Assembly: GCF_007997015.1 (NCBI RefSeq)
Contig: NZ_VOSM01000005.1
Location: 248,001 to 312,000 of the forward strand
Direction: 5' to 3'
Source of the DNA: Lujinxingia vulgaris
GTDB taxonomy: Bacteria > Myxococcota_A > Bradymonadia > Bradymonadales > Bradymonadaceae
DNA: 64,000 nucleotides
Position numbers and translations under genes: made by a program
Shown: piece by piece, positions 56,924 through 64,000 of the stretch
Layout: each line of letters starts with the position of its first letter
How positions within the stretch are numbered: the first letter of the stretch is position 1
Notes under the pieces: generated by a model
What the model saw: the letters and a program-made list of their open reading frames with translations, nothing else
What the model was told of the DNA's origin: nothing
Database searches by the model: none

Positions 56924-57378
56924 CACGAATCGACCCACGTCGTGAACCCCGGCGCCCCACAACCACCCAACCACCGAACCACCTAACCACAACCCGCACG
57001 CCACCAGACGCCCTCACGAATCGACCCACGTCGTGAACCCCGGCGCCCCACAACCACCCAACCACCGAACCACCTAACCACAACCCGCACGCCACCAGAC
57101 GCCCTCACGAATCGACCCACGTCGTGAACCCCGGCGCCCCACAACCACCCAACCACCGAACCACCTAACCACAACCCGCACGCCACCGGCCGCCCGCACG
57201 AATCGACCCACGTCGCGAACCCCGGCGCCCCACAACCCCACAACCACCCAACCACCTAACCACAACCCGCACACCACCAGACACCCTCACGAATCGACCC
57301 ACGTCGCGAACCCCGGCGCCCCACAACCACCCAACCACCCAACCACCTAACCACAACCCGCACGCCACCTCCGCGCCC
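56924..57378 (+). repeat. 91-bp repeat, cluster B (5 units)
   Basis: CACGAATCG recurs at 56924, 57015, 57106, 57197 and 57288, an exact period of 91. Units read CCCCGGCGCCCCACAACCAC, then C/A-rich CCAACCACC pieces and CACAACCCGCACGCCACC. Units 2 and 3 look identical to unit 1; units 4 and 5 carry a few changes. The orientation is opposite to cluster A. Confidence 0.95.
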
Positions 57379-57438
57379 CCCCCAACCCGAGCGTCTCCAG
57401 GGCGAAGCCCAGCAAGGAGGCCGGGATGAAGCTGTAGC

Positions 57439-57550
57439 AGCGCTACCGCGAATCCCGGACAACGCCGCTGGATTCGTCCTGGGACGCTCGGCACAGCGCT
57501 ACCGCGAATCCCGGACAACGCCGCTGGATTCGTCCTGGGACGCTCGGCAC
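57439..57550. repeat. 56-bp tandem duplication
   Basis: AGCGCTACCGCGAATCCCGG begins at 57439 and again at 57495. The two 56-base copies look identical and end in GGACGCTCGGCAC. Each holds CGAATCC and GGATTCG as a 7-base inverted repeat with a 14-base loop. Confidence 0.9.
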
Positions 57551-57675
57551 CGTTGCCACCCTTTGCCCGGATCGTTATCTTACGCGCCGTTTGACTCCTG
57601 AGCGCCGCGCTCCGACCGCACTCTTGAAAAACCGCGCCGCGCCCCTAATTCGCCCACCGTTTTCGCGGACAGCCT

Positions 57676-58620
57676 ATGCCTGGCATCGGAATTATCACCA
57701 ACCCCCACAGCCGCCGTAACCGCCGCTACCCCGAGCGGATGCGCCGGCTGGGCTACATGCTCGGCCAGCACGACACCTACGAGCTGACCAACCGCATCGA
57801 AGACGTCGAGGAGGTCGCCCGTAAGTTTAAAGACAACGGCATCGAGATCCTCGCGCTCAACGGCGGCGACGGCACCAACCACGTCACGCTGACCAATTTT
57901 ATTAAAGTCTACGGCGACGAGCCGCTCCCGAAAGTTGCGCTGTTGCGGGGGGGCACGATGAACACCGTCTCCAACGCCGTGGGCATCAGCGGGGCGCCGC
58001 CCAAGCTGTTGGCGAACCTGGTCGAAAAGTACTACACCGGCCAGCCTTTTGAGACGACGCGCCGCGATATCCTCAAGGTCGAAGATGAGACTGGCGAGCG
58101 CTACGGGTTTATTTTTGGCAACGGCATCGTCTCGAATTTTCTCGAAGAGTACTACGCCACCGGCAACCCCAGCCCCACCACCGCCGGGGTGCTGCTCGGC
58201 AAGGCGCTGGGGACGATGCCGGTGGGCGGGGAGCTTCCCCGACGCCTCTTTCGCCCCTTCAACGCCAGCATCGAGTTCGACGAAAGCATGTGGGAGGAGC
58301 GCGACTACGCCTCGGTGCTCGCCAGCACCGTCGACCAGATCGGCCTCGGGTTTCGGCCTTTTATCCGCTGCCAGGAGCGCGACAATACCTTCCATCTGCT
58401 CGGCGTGACCGGCGGTCCAGTGGACATTGCGCTCGCGCTGCCGAGAATTCGTCTTGGCCTGCCCGTCGACGAGCGTAAGATTCGCAGCGAGGTTAGCTCC
58501 CGGGCCGTCTTCCGCTCCTCGGAGCCCATCAACTACACCATCGACGGGGATATGCACGTGGCCCAGTCCGGCGAAGTTACCCTCTCCACGGGCCCCTCCG
58601 TCGAACTCATCATCAAATAG
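57676..58620 (+). CDS. Diacylglycerol-kinase-like lipid kinase
   Basis: A 314-residue protein of the DAGK catalytic family. It starts IGIITNPHSRRNRR; the nucleotide motif is LALNGGDGTNHV, and LLRGGTMNTVSNAVG has the GTMN loop. The C-terminal beta domain ends INYTIDGDMHVAQSGEVTLS, the place of the conserved Asp-Gly-E/D. Family members phosphorylate diacylglycerol, sphingosine-like lipids or undecaprenol; the substrate here is unknown. Confidence 0.87.
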   Translation: MPGIGIITNPHSRRNRRYPERMRRLGYMLGQHDTYELTNRIEDVEEVARKFKDNGIEILALNGGDGTNHVTLTNFIKVYGDEPLPKVALLRGGTMNTVSNAVGISGAPPKLLANLVEKYYTGQPFETTRRDILKVEDETGERYGFIFGNGIVSNFLEEYYATGNPSPTTAGVLLGKALGTMPVGGELPRRLFRPFNASIEFDESMWEERDYASVLASTVDQIGLGFRPFIRCQERDNTFHLLGVTGGPVDIALALPRIRLGLPVDERKIRSEVSSRAVFRSSEPINYTIDGDMHVAQSGEVTLSTGPSVELIIK

Positions 58621-58852
58621 TCGCGGTACCACAACCTACCCGCGCGCTCTCGCCGTCCTGACCGCGCCTCACCAACACCATGGGCAGAAGTCGATGTCGA
58701 CGGATACGAGATTGAGAGTGACTCGGGCACGGCGCAAAACACAGGCGATGCTTTCGCATCGTCGAGGCTTTGCAACACAGCCCGGGGTGCTCTCCATGCA
58801 GTAGACGCGTCATCGACGACAGCTCACGGCGTTCCATTGGAGCCATGATTTC

Positions 58853-60994
58853 ATGAGCGATTCCTTTGAGCTGGTCGGACACCTTAAGAATTTGAGCGCG
58901 AACCTCTGGTGGAGCTGGCACCCGGAGATCTGGGAGATCTTCGAGACGCTGGACGCCGAGCGCTGGTCGCGGCTTCACCAGAACCCCATCGCCTTTATCG
59001 AGAGCTTTGAGCCCGGGGAGCTTGAGGCGCGCGCCGGCCGCGGCGCGCTGGCAAGCCGCATCCAGCAGGCCGCGCGCCGCCAGGCCGACGAGCTGCGCGA
59101 GCGCGGCCCCTCCACCCTGATGGAGGCCGCCCCCCTGCACCGCCGGCCGGTGGCCTACTTCTGCGCGGAGTTCGGCCTGCACGAGTCTTTGCCGATCTAT
59201 TCGGGCGGCCTGGGCGTGCTGGCCGGCGATCACCTCAAGGCCGCAAGCGACCTGGGCGTGCCCATCGTCGGCGTCGGGCTTTTTTATGCCGAGGGCTACT
59301 TTCAGCAGGCCCTCGATGAGGAGGGCCGCCAGAGCGAGCTCTACGGTCGCACCCGCGTCGACACCCTGCCCATCCGCAAGCTTTTGGATGCCGACGGCCA
59401 ACCCCGGGTGGTGCAGGTCGAAGTCGCCGGCCGCCCCATCCGCCTGCACGTCTGGGAGGCGCACGTCGGCCGCACTCGCCTCTTACTCCTCGACTGCGAC
59501 ATCGATCTCAATCCGCCTGACGATCGCCGCCTGACCACCCAGCTCTACGGCGGCGACCAGCGCACGCGCATCCGCCAGGAGGTTTTGCTCGGCGTCGGCG
59601 GCGTGCGCGCCCTGGCCCAGCTCGGCATCAGCCCCGGGGTCTTTCATCTCAACGAGGGCCACAGCGCCTTTGCCACCCTGGAGCTCTGCGCGCGCCGCAT
59701 GGCCGAGGAGGGCATCGACTGGGAGGAGGCTCGCCAGCGCGTCGCCCGGCAGACGGTCTTCACCACGCACACCCCTGTGCCCGCCGGCCACGACCGCTTC
59801 GCCCCGGAGATGATCGATGAGGCCCTGGGCGATCTTCGCGAGCGCCTCAACCTCGATCTTCGCGCCTTCCACGGTCTGGGGCGCCTGGATCTCGACGACC
59901 CCAACGAGCCCTTCTGCATGACCGTGCTCGCCATGAAGATGAGCCAGTTCACCAACGGCGTGAGCAACCTCCACGGCCGCGTCAGCCGCCAGATGTGGCA
60001 AAACCTCTGGCCGCAGCGCCCCGCCCACGAGGTGCCCATCGGGCATATCACCAACGGCATTCACGTGGCCTCCTTTCTGGCCCCGCAGATGCGCGCGCTC
60101 TTCGATCGCCACTTAGGTCCCGACTGGCATAAACGCATGGAGCGCCCCGAGACCTGGCAAGAAATCGCCGCGATGGATGACGGCGAACTCTGGGAGACGC
60201 ACCAGATCCTCAAGGCGAAGTTGTTGGATTTTGTGCAGACGCGCCTGGCCTCCCAGCCCGGCCCCCGCGGCGATGGCCCGGGCCAGGTGCGCCCCGGCAG
60301 CGGCCTCGATCAAGACGTTCTCACCATCGGCTTCGCCCGCCGCTTCGCCACCTACAAACGCGCCGACCTGATTTTGAGCGATCTGGAGCGTTTTAAGGCG
60401 ATGATCCACAGCAGCGAGCGCCCCATCCAGATCATCTACGCCGGCAAGGCTCACCCCGCCGACCGTTTTGGCAAAGCGCTCATCGAAAAAATCGTCGGGC
60501 TGACCACCGACCCCGCCCTCGGCGGCCGGGTGGTCTTTCTGGCCGACTACGACATGAACATCGCCCGACACCTCGTCCAGGGCGTCGACCTCTGGCTCAA
60601 CAACCCGCGCCGCCCCCAGGAAGCCTGCGGCACCAGCGGCCAGAAGGCCGTCTTCAACGGCGCGCTCGGCTGCTCGATCCTCGACGGCTGGTGGGCCGAG
60701 GGTTTTGATGGCGAAAACGGCTTCGCCATCGGCCAGGGCGCCGAGCTCCCCGACCCCGAGGCCCAGGACGCCCTCGACGCCCAAGAACTCTACCGGGTGC
60801 TCGAAGATGAAGTGCTCCCCCTCTACTATGAGCTCGACCACCGCGGCCTGCGCGCGGGCTGGATCGCACGCATGAAGTGGGCCATGCTCAGCCTGGGCTG
60901 GCGCTACAACGCCCGGCGCATGGTGCTCGACTACCTGCGCCTGGCCTACCTCCCCGCGCTCGGCGCCACCTCGGCCAGCTCACCAAACCAGTAG
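58853..60994 (+). CDS. glgP: Alpha-glucan (glycogen) phosphorylase, short type
   Basis: A 713-residue GT35 enzyme. It releases glucose-1-phosphate from glycogen or maltodextrin. NLWWSWHPE opens the family N-terminal domain; PVAYFCAEFGLHESLPIYSG, FHLNEGHSAF, FTTHTPVPAGHDRF and GHITNGIHVASF follow. The PLP Lys is in EACGTSGQKAVFNG, and IGFARRFATYKRADL is typical of the 700-residue branch, not of the 800-residue E. coli form. It starts 232 bases after the lipid kinase. Glucose-1-phosphate also feeds the RmlA-like and UDP-glucose routes in this window. Confidence 0.95.
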   Translation: MSDSFELVGHLKNLSANLWWSWHPEIWEIFETLDAERWSRLHQNPIAFIESFEPGELEARAGRGALASRIQQAARRQADELRERGPSTLMEAAPLHRRPVAYFCAEFGLHESLPIYSGGLGVLAGDHLKAASDLGVPIVGVGLFYAEGYFQQALDEEGRQSELYGRTRVDTLPIRKLLDADGQPRVVQVEVAGRPIRLHVWEAHVGRTRLLLLDCDIDLNPPDDRRLTTQLYGGDQRTRIRQEVLLGVGGVRALAQLGISPGVFHLNEGHSAFATLELCARRMAEEGIDWEEARQRVARQTVFTTHTPVPAGHDRFAPEMIDEALGDLRERLNLDLRAFHGLGRLDLDDPNEPFCMTVLAMKMSQFTNGVSNLHGRVSRQMWQNLWPQRPAHEVPIGHITNGIHVASFLAPQMRALFDRHLGPDWHKRMERPETWQEIAAMDDGELWETHQILKAKLLDFVQTRLASQPGPRGDGPGQVRPGSGLDQDVLTIGFARRFATYKRADLILSDLERFKAMIHSSERPIQIIYAGKAHPADRFGKALIEKIVGLTTDPALGGRVVFLADYDMNIARHLVQGVDLWLNNPRRPQEACGTSGQKAVFNGALGCSILDGWWAEGFDGENGFAIGQGAELPDPEAQDALDAQELYRVLEDEVLPLYYELDHRGLRAGWIARMKWAMLSLGWRYNARRMVLDYLRLAYLPALGATSASSPNQ

Positions 60995-61071
60995 TTTTAA
61001 TTATATTACGATCAATAAATTCAACTTCAGATGTTTTTTGCACCTGAATTGTCCGATTGCCCGGCACCCCG

Positions 61072-61974
61072 ATGTTTCTGGTGAATGAGAGAACAAAGCG
61101 ACCACGCGCCGCCCGCCACGCGTTCTGGAGGGCGGCGCTGCTCTGTTCCACGTGGCTCATCGCCCTCATAATCGCCGCGCCGGCCCACGCTCAAACCACC
61201 CCTGACTCGACCGCTCCTTTTGCTGAAAAACTTCCCGACAATGTGCGCCTGGTCGGCCCCTCCCACGAGCGCTTCGCGCTACGCGTGGGGCTCTATGGCC
61301 AGATGCTCTTCGGCGCCGAAGACACCTACCTCTTTCGCTACGCCGATATGGGCTTTCGCTACAAAGCCGGCGAATACCACATTGACGTGCGCATCCCCGG
61401 GCTGATGGTGCTTCCCGACCTCCTCGCCATGATGACCCGCGAGCAGTTCACCGGCCAGTTTGAGACCCCTTTTCTCGAATCGATCAACGAGGATAACCCC
61501 GACATCTTTCAGGCCTGGGAGATCCTGCACGCCCGCCTGGGCTACCGCTTTCAGGTGCAGCCCCGCACCCGCGACGAGCGCACACCGCGGCCCGTCGACA
61601 TCGCCATCGGCCTCTACGGGGGCGTGGAGATGCTCTTTTTCGAAATCCGCAAAGACGTCAACCAGGAGCGCATGCGCGAGTTCGGCTACGACGACCCGCT
61701 GATGGTCGTCGGTGGCTTCTTCGTCTCGGCCGGACGCAGCATGGAAAAAGTGCAATTCGACGTGGCCCTGGCTCTGGGCACCGCCGTGCGCGGCGAAGAG
61801 GTCAACCCGGATCGCTCCGTGCTCACCGCCGCCCTCGACCTCGATCTGCTCATCGAGCTCGGCTACGGCGTCGGCGTCTACCTGCGCCCCCGCCTGCACG
61901 CCTACCTCACCGATCTGGACCCGGCGCTCAACATCAGCGCCGCCCTCAGCAGCGGCCTCAACATCAGCTTCTAA
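61072..61974 (+). CDS. Secreted protein, probable outer-membrane beta-barrel
   Basis: A 300-residue protein from ATG 61072; a TTG at 61057 is an alternative. The signal peptide ends AHA-QTT near residue 41. The mature protein alternates hydrophobic and polar residues (FALRVGLYGQMLFG, DIAIGLYGGVEMLFF, VGVYLRPRLHAYL) and ends in aromatic Phe (SGLNISF), as outer-membrane barrels do. I do not recognise a family. Confidence 0.7.
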   Translation: MFLVNERTKRPRAARHAFWRAALLCSTWLIALIIAAPAHAQTTPDSTAPFAEKLPDNVRLVGPSHERFALRVGLYGQMLFGAEDTYLFRYADMGFRYKAGEYHIDVRIPGLMVLPDLLAMMTREQFTGQFETPFLESINEDNPDIFQAWEILHARLGYRFQVQPRTRDERTPRPVDIAIGLYGGVEMLFFEIRKDVNQERMREFGYDDPLMVVGGFFVSAGRSMEKVQFDVALALGTAVRGEEVNPDRSVLTAALDLDLLIELGYGVGVYLRPRLHAYLTDLDPALNISAALSSGLNISF

Positions 61975-62023
61975 CCCCCACCACCACGCCGCCTCTGGCC
62001 GCCCCCCCACACCACACGCCAGC

Positions 62024-62638
62024 TCAGACGTTGGGGTCCCAGAGCACCTCATCACTCCCGGCAGCCACCGACGCCCAGCGGCTGAACACGAAAAACGCGT
62101 CGCTCAAGCGGTTCAAATAGGCCACCGCCTGCGCATCGACCTCCTCGCTATCGCCAAGCTTCACCGCCAGTCGCTCCGCGCGCCGACACACCGTGCGCGC
62201 CAGATGCAGCTCCACATTCAGCCGCGTGCCACCCGGCAACACAAAGGATCGCAGCGGCGGAAGCTCCTCGTTGTACCGGTCGATCAACCCCTCCAGCTCC
62301 GCCACATCGTCGGCGTCGACCCGCGGCATCTTCGGGCCTACATCTTCGGGCAGGGTCGCCAGCACGCTCCCCAGGTTGAAGAGCTGGTGCTGCACCTTAA
62401 AGAGCACCTTCGACAACCCCTCAAAACCCTCATGGCCCGCATACACCTCGGCGATCGTCTGGCGCGCCGCGCCCACCACCGCGTTCAACTCATCGACCGT
62501 ACCGTAGGTCTCAATGCGATCGTGGCTCTTTTTGACCTTCTGCCCACCCACCAGCCGCGTCGTCCCCGCATCGCCCTTGCGCGTATACACGCGATTGATC
62601 GCGATATTCGGATCCTGAAATTTTTTACCTTCACCCAT
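62024..62638 (-). CDS. ATP:cob(I)alamin adenosyltransferase, PduO type
   Basis: A 204-residue enzyme that makes adenosylcobalamin. The start at 62638 has AGGTGAGGG upstream. Signatures are RVYTRKGDAGTTRLVGG (ATP loop), RIETYGTVDELNAVVG, SFVLPGGT, ARTVCRRAER and LNRLSDAFFVFSRW. The length is normal. No cobalamin riboswitch was noticed before it. No other B12 gene is near. Confidence 0.95.
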   Translation of the reverse strand: MGEGKKFQDPNIAINRVYTRKGDAGTTRLVGGQKVKKSHDRIETYGTVDELNAVVGAARQTIAEVYAGHEGFEGLSKVLFKVQHQLFNLGSVLATLPEDVGPKMPRVDADDVAELEGLIDRYNEELPPLRSFVLPGGTRLNVELHLARTVCRRAERLAVKLGDSEEVDAQAVAYLNRLSDAFFVFSRWASVAAGSDEVLWDPNV

Positions 62639-62799
62639 AACCCTCACCTTTTTTCTCAACGTATTTCGATGATTGGAAAGCGCTGCAACCCTCAAACGCG
62701 CAGCGAACACCTCATAAAATCCAAAGCCATATCAACAACTTACACCCTTGTTCACCTTTCCCAAACACCTCACTCCCCCCCAACCCCCTGTTTATTAAA

Positions 62800-63999
62800 C
62801 TAAAATAACAGGCGGATGCGGCCCAGGGTGTTGGCGTTGGAGAGCAGGTAGTAGGCGTCGATGCCCTCGGCGTCCTCGACGATCGTCACCGACTGCGGAC
62901 CTTCCACCAGATCGTCGACCTGGCCCAGCGGAATCGGCCCGGCAGCCAGCGTATCGCAGCGGGGATCCCACACATAGAGGGCATCCTGGTTGAAGGCGGT
63001 GAGCCAGAGCCGCCCGGCGCTATCGACCGCCAGGCTATGCGTGGCATCACCGCTCGAAGCATAGACCTCCACAGGATTTGAGGCGTCGTGCAGCCAGCGG
63101 GTCTCGCCAAGATCGAAGGCAAAAAGCACCGGCGCGGTCGCGCTGCTAAAATACAAAAGATCGGTGCCCGGCACCCGCACCGGCCGCCCGGGCGCCCCCA
63201 CCACCGAGCCCTCGCGCTGACCTAAGGCGTACGAGGCGACCTCCGGTGAGGTCGGATCGGCGCCAAATCGCATCAGCTCCACGCCGGCCTCCCCCCGAAG
63301 CGTCACGCCCTCTGCGCCAAAGACCACCTCGCCAGCGGCGCTCACCACCAGCACCTCCTCCCCATCGACCTCTTCCACGCTGAGCGAGTGCGGGTTCTTA
63401 AACGTCGTCGCCACGCTCGCAACCACCTCCAGCGCGTCGCGCGAAATCACCGCGATGCTCCCCTCCCCGAACCCCTCCGCCACGCTCAAATAGTTGACGT
63501 TGCCCACGTACACGTAGCGCTCCCCCACCGCCACCGCCGAGGGGTTTTTGAACGAAAGATCTTCGATCTCCGCGATGATATCGCCTGTCTGGCCGTCGAC
63601 CACGCTCACGCTATGCGCCGAATAGTTGGCCACCCACAGCCGCTCCGCCCCCGAGGGCGCCGCCCCCTCCTCCACCGCCACCGCATAAGGGTTACGATCG
63701 CTGCCCAGCGCCGCCGCCCCGGCCACATAACGCTCGCGCGCCACATCAAAAAGACTCAGTGTGTTGGCGCCGCTCTCCACCACCCACACCCCGCTCGACC
63801 CTTTGGCCAGATCGTTGGCCAGCGGCCCGGTCGTGCTCACCCGCGAGTCCACAAAAAGATCGTAGCTTGCGCCCCCCTCCTCACAGACCTCCACAAGCGC
63901 ACCGGCCGGCTGCGCCTCATCCACAGGTTCGCCACAGCCAGCAACGAAACCTGCCACCAGCACAGCGCCCCACAACCCATTGAAACAATTGATATAATC
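62800..63999 (-). CDS. Lipoprotein with YVTN-type beta-propeller (start probably outside the window)
   Basis: At least 391 residues. The frame is open to the right edge; a TTG at 63975 is the first start inside, but the signal before VLVAGFVAGC would be very short, so the true start is probably beyond the window. After the lipid Cys come repeats of the kind GVWVVESGANTLSLFDV, RLWVANYSAHSVSVVDGQTG and RYVYVGNVNYLSVAE, which are YVTN/NHL propeller blades. It is probably a surface-exposed binding or scaffold protein. Confidence 0.75.
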   Translation of the reverse strand, partial: DYINCFNGLWGAVLVAGFVAGCGEPVDEAQPAGALVEVCEEGGASYDLFVDSRVSTTGPLANDLAKGSSGVWVVESGANTLSLFDVARERYVAGAAALGSDRNPYAVAVEEGAAPSGAERLWVANYSAHSVSVVDGQTGDIIAEIEDLSFKNPSAVAVGERYVYVGNVNYLSVAEGFGEGSIAVISRDALEVVASVATTFKNPHSLSVEEVDGEEVLVVSAAGEVVFGAEGVTLRGEAGVELMRFGADPTSPEVASYALGQREGSVVGAPGRPVRVPGTDLLYFSSATAPVLFAFDLGETRWLHDASNPVEVYASSGDATHSLAVDSAGRLWLTAFNQDALYVWDPRCDTLAAGPIPLGQVDDLVEGPQSVTIVEDAEGIDAYYLLSNANTLGRIRLLF

Positions 64000-64000
64000 G

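Larger units (their letters stand above)
55181..57675. other. Gene-poor repeat island
   Basis: About 2.5 kb without an intact gene. It holds a decayed minus-strand gene (55.64-56.16 kb), two inverted clusters of a 91-bp repeat, a 44-bp tandem array, a hexamer tract and a 56-bp duplication. The rest has short hairpins such as ACAAGAC-CCG-GTCTTGT at 56204-56220 and low-complexity C-rich sequence. Open frames across it (for example 56142-56945 plus) are made by the repeats and shift register with each unit. Confidence 0.75.

Noticed and set aside
56142..56945. A 267-codon frame with Arg/Pro/Thr repeats
   Set aside because: It is produced by the 44-bp and hexamer arrays. The repeated peptide changes frame every unit, so it is not a protein repeat, and no start site or flanking domain supports it.
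55335..57550. An insertion sequence or other mobile element
   Set aside because: No transposase, integrase or target duplication was seen; only tandem repeats are present.
62639..62799. A cobalamin riboswitch before the adenosyltransferase
   Set aside because: The upstream 160 bases are AT-rich and lack the conserved B12-box stretch.

Overview
The window is about 64 kb of GC-rich bacterial chromosome with no phage, transposon or plasmid genes. Many lipoproteins and secreted proteins of unknown function, the general gene content and the GC-rich coding style suggest a deltaproteobacterial or Myxococcota-like Gram-negative bacterium, possibly of the Bradymonadales. That placement is an inference; no rRNA is present to test it.

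Most of the window makes surface polysaccharide. Left block (1-8.2 kb): a glycosyltransferase cut by the window edge; E1-alpha and E1-beta of a 2-oxo acid dehydrogenase; an unusual protein joining a lipoyl domain and an E3-binding domain to a PglD/NeuD-type sugar acyltransferase; a PglC/WcaJ-type phosphosugar transferase; an ATP-grasp enzyme; an ElyC-like protein; and RmlD. Middle block (8.2-26 kb): mostly housekeeping and envelope genes. It has ChaC, two lipoproteins (one carrying a YidD domain), a tRNA-Val plus three tandem tRNA-Asp genes, a CAT-anticodon tRNA, a zinc-ribbon coiled-coil protein, RNase P RNA, pyrimidine-nucleoside phosphorylase, two Hsp20 genes, an MgtC/DUF4010 membrane protein, and three neighbouring proteins with two or three DsbA-like domains each.

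Main polysaccharide block (26-50.8 kb): a WbpB/WbpD/WbpE-like set for a diacetamido uronic acid sugar, a tyrosine autokinase (BY-kinase), an O-antigen ligase/polymerase with a repeat tail, a CapD/WbpM-type dehydratase, UDP-glucose dehydrogenase, a TviB/WbpA-type UDP-HexNAc dehydrogenase, UDP-glucuronate 4-epimerase, a formyltransferase overlapping a polysaccharide deacetylase, RmlC/RmlA/RmlB-like enzymes, a tandem double glycosyltransferase, a PglK-like ABC flippase and a surface-carbohydrate protein. Together they would supply nucleotide sugars, build lipid-linked repeats, flip them and ligate or polymerise them.

Right block (50.8-64 kb): a hybrid histidine kinase, an FAD-dependent desaturase-like enzyme, a 2.3 kb gene-poor stretch with a decayed gene and four kinds of tandem repeat (91, 44, 6 and 56 bp), then a lipid-kinase-like protein, glycogen phosphorylase, a secreted protein, a PduO-type cobalamin adenosyltransferase and a beta-propeller lipoprotein cut by the right edge.

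The strongest candidate for something undescribed is the three-gene unit at 829-4133. It suggests that an acyl group made by a 2-oxo acid dehydrogenase E1 could be carried on a lipoyl arm straight to an amino-sugar acyltransferase.
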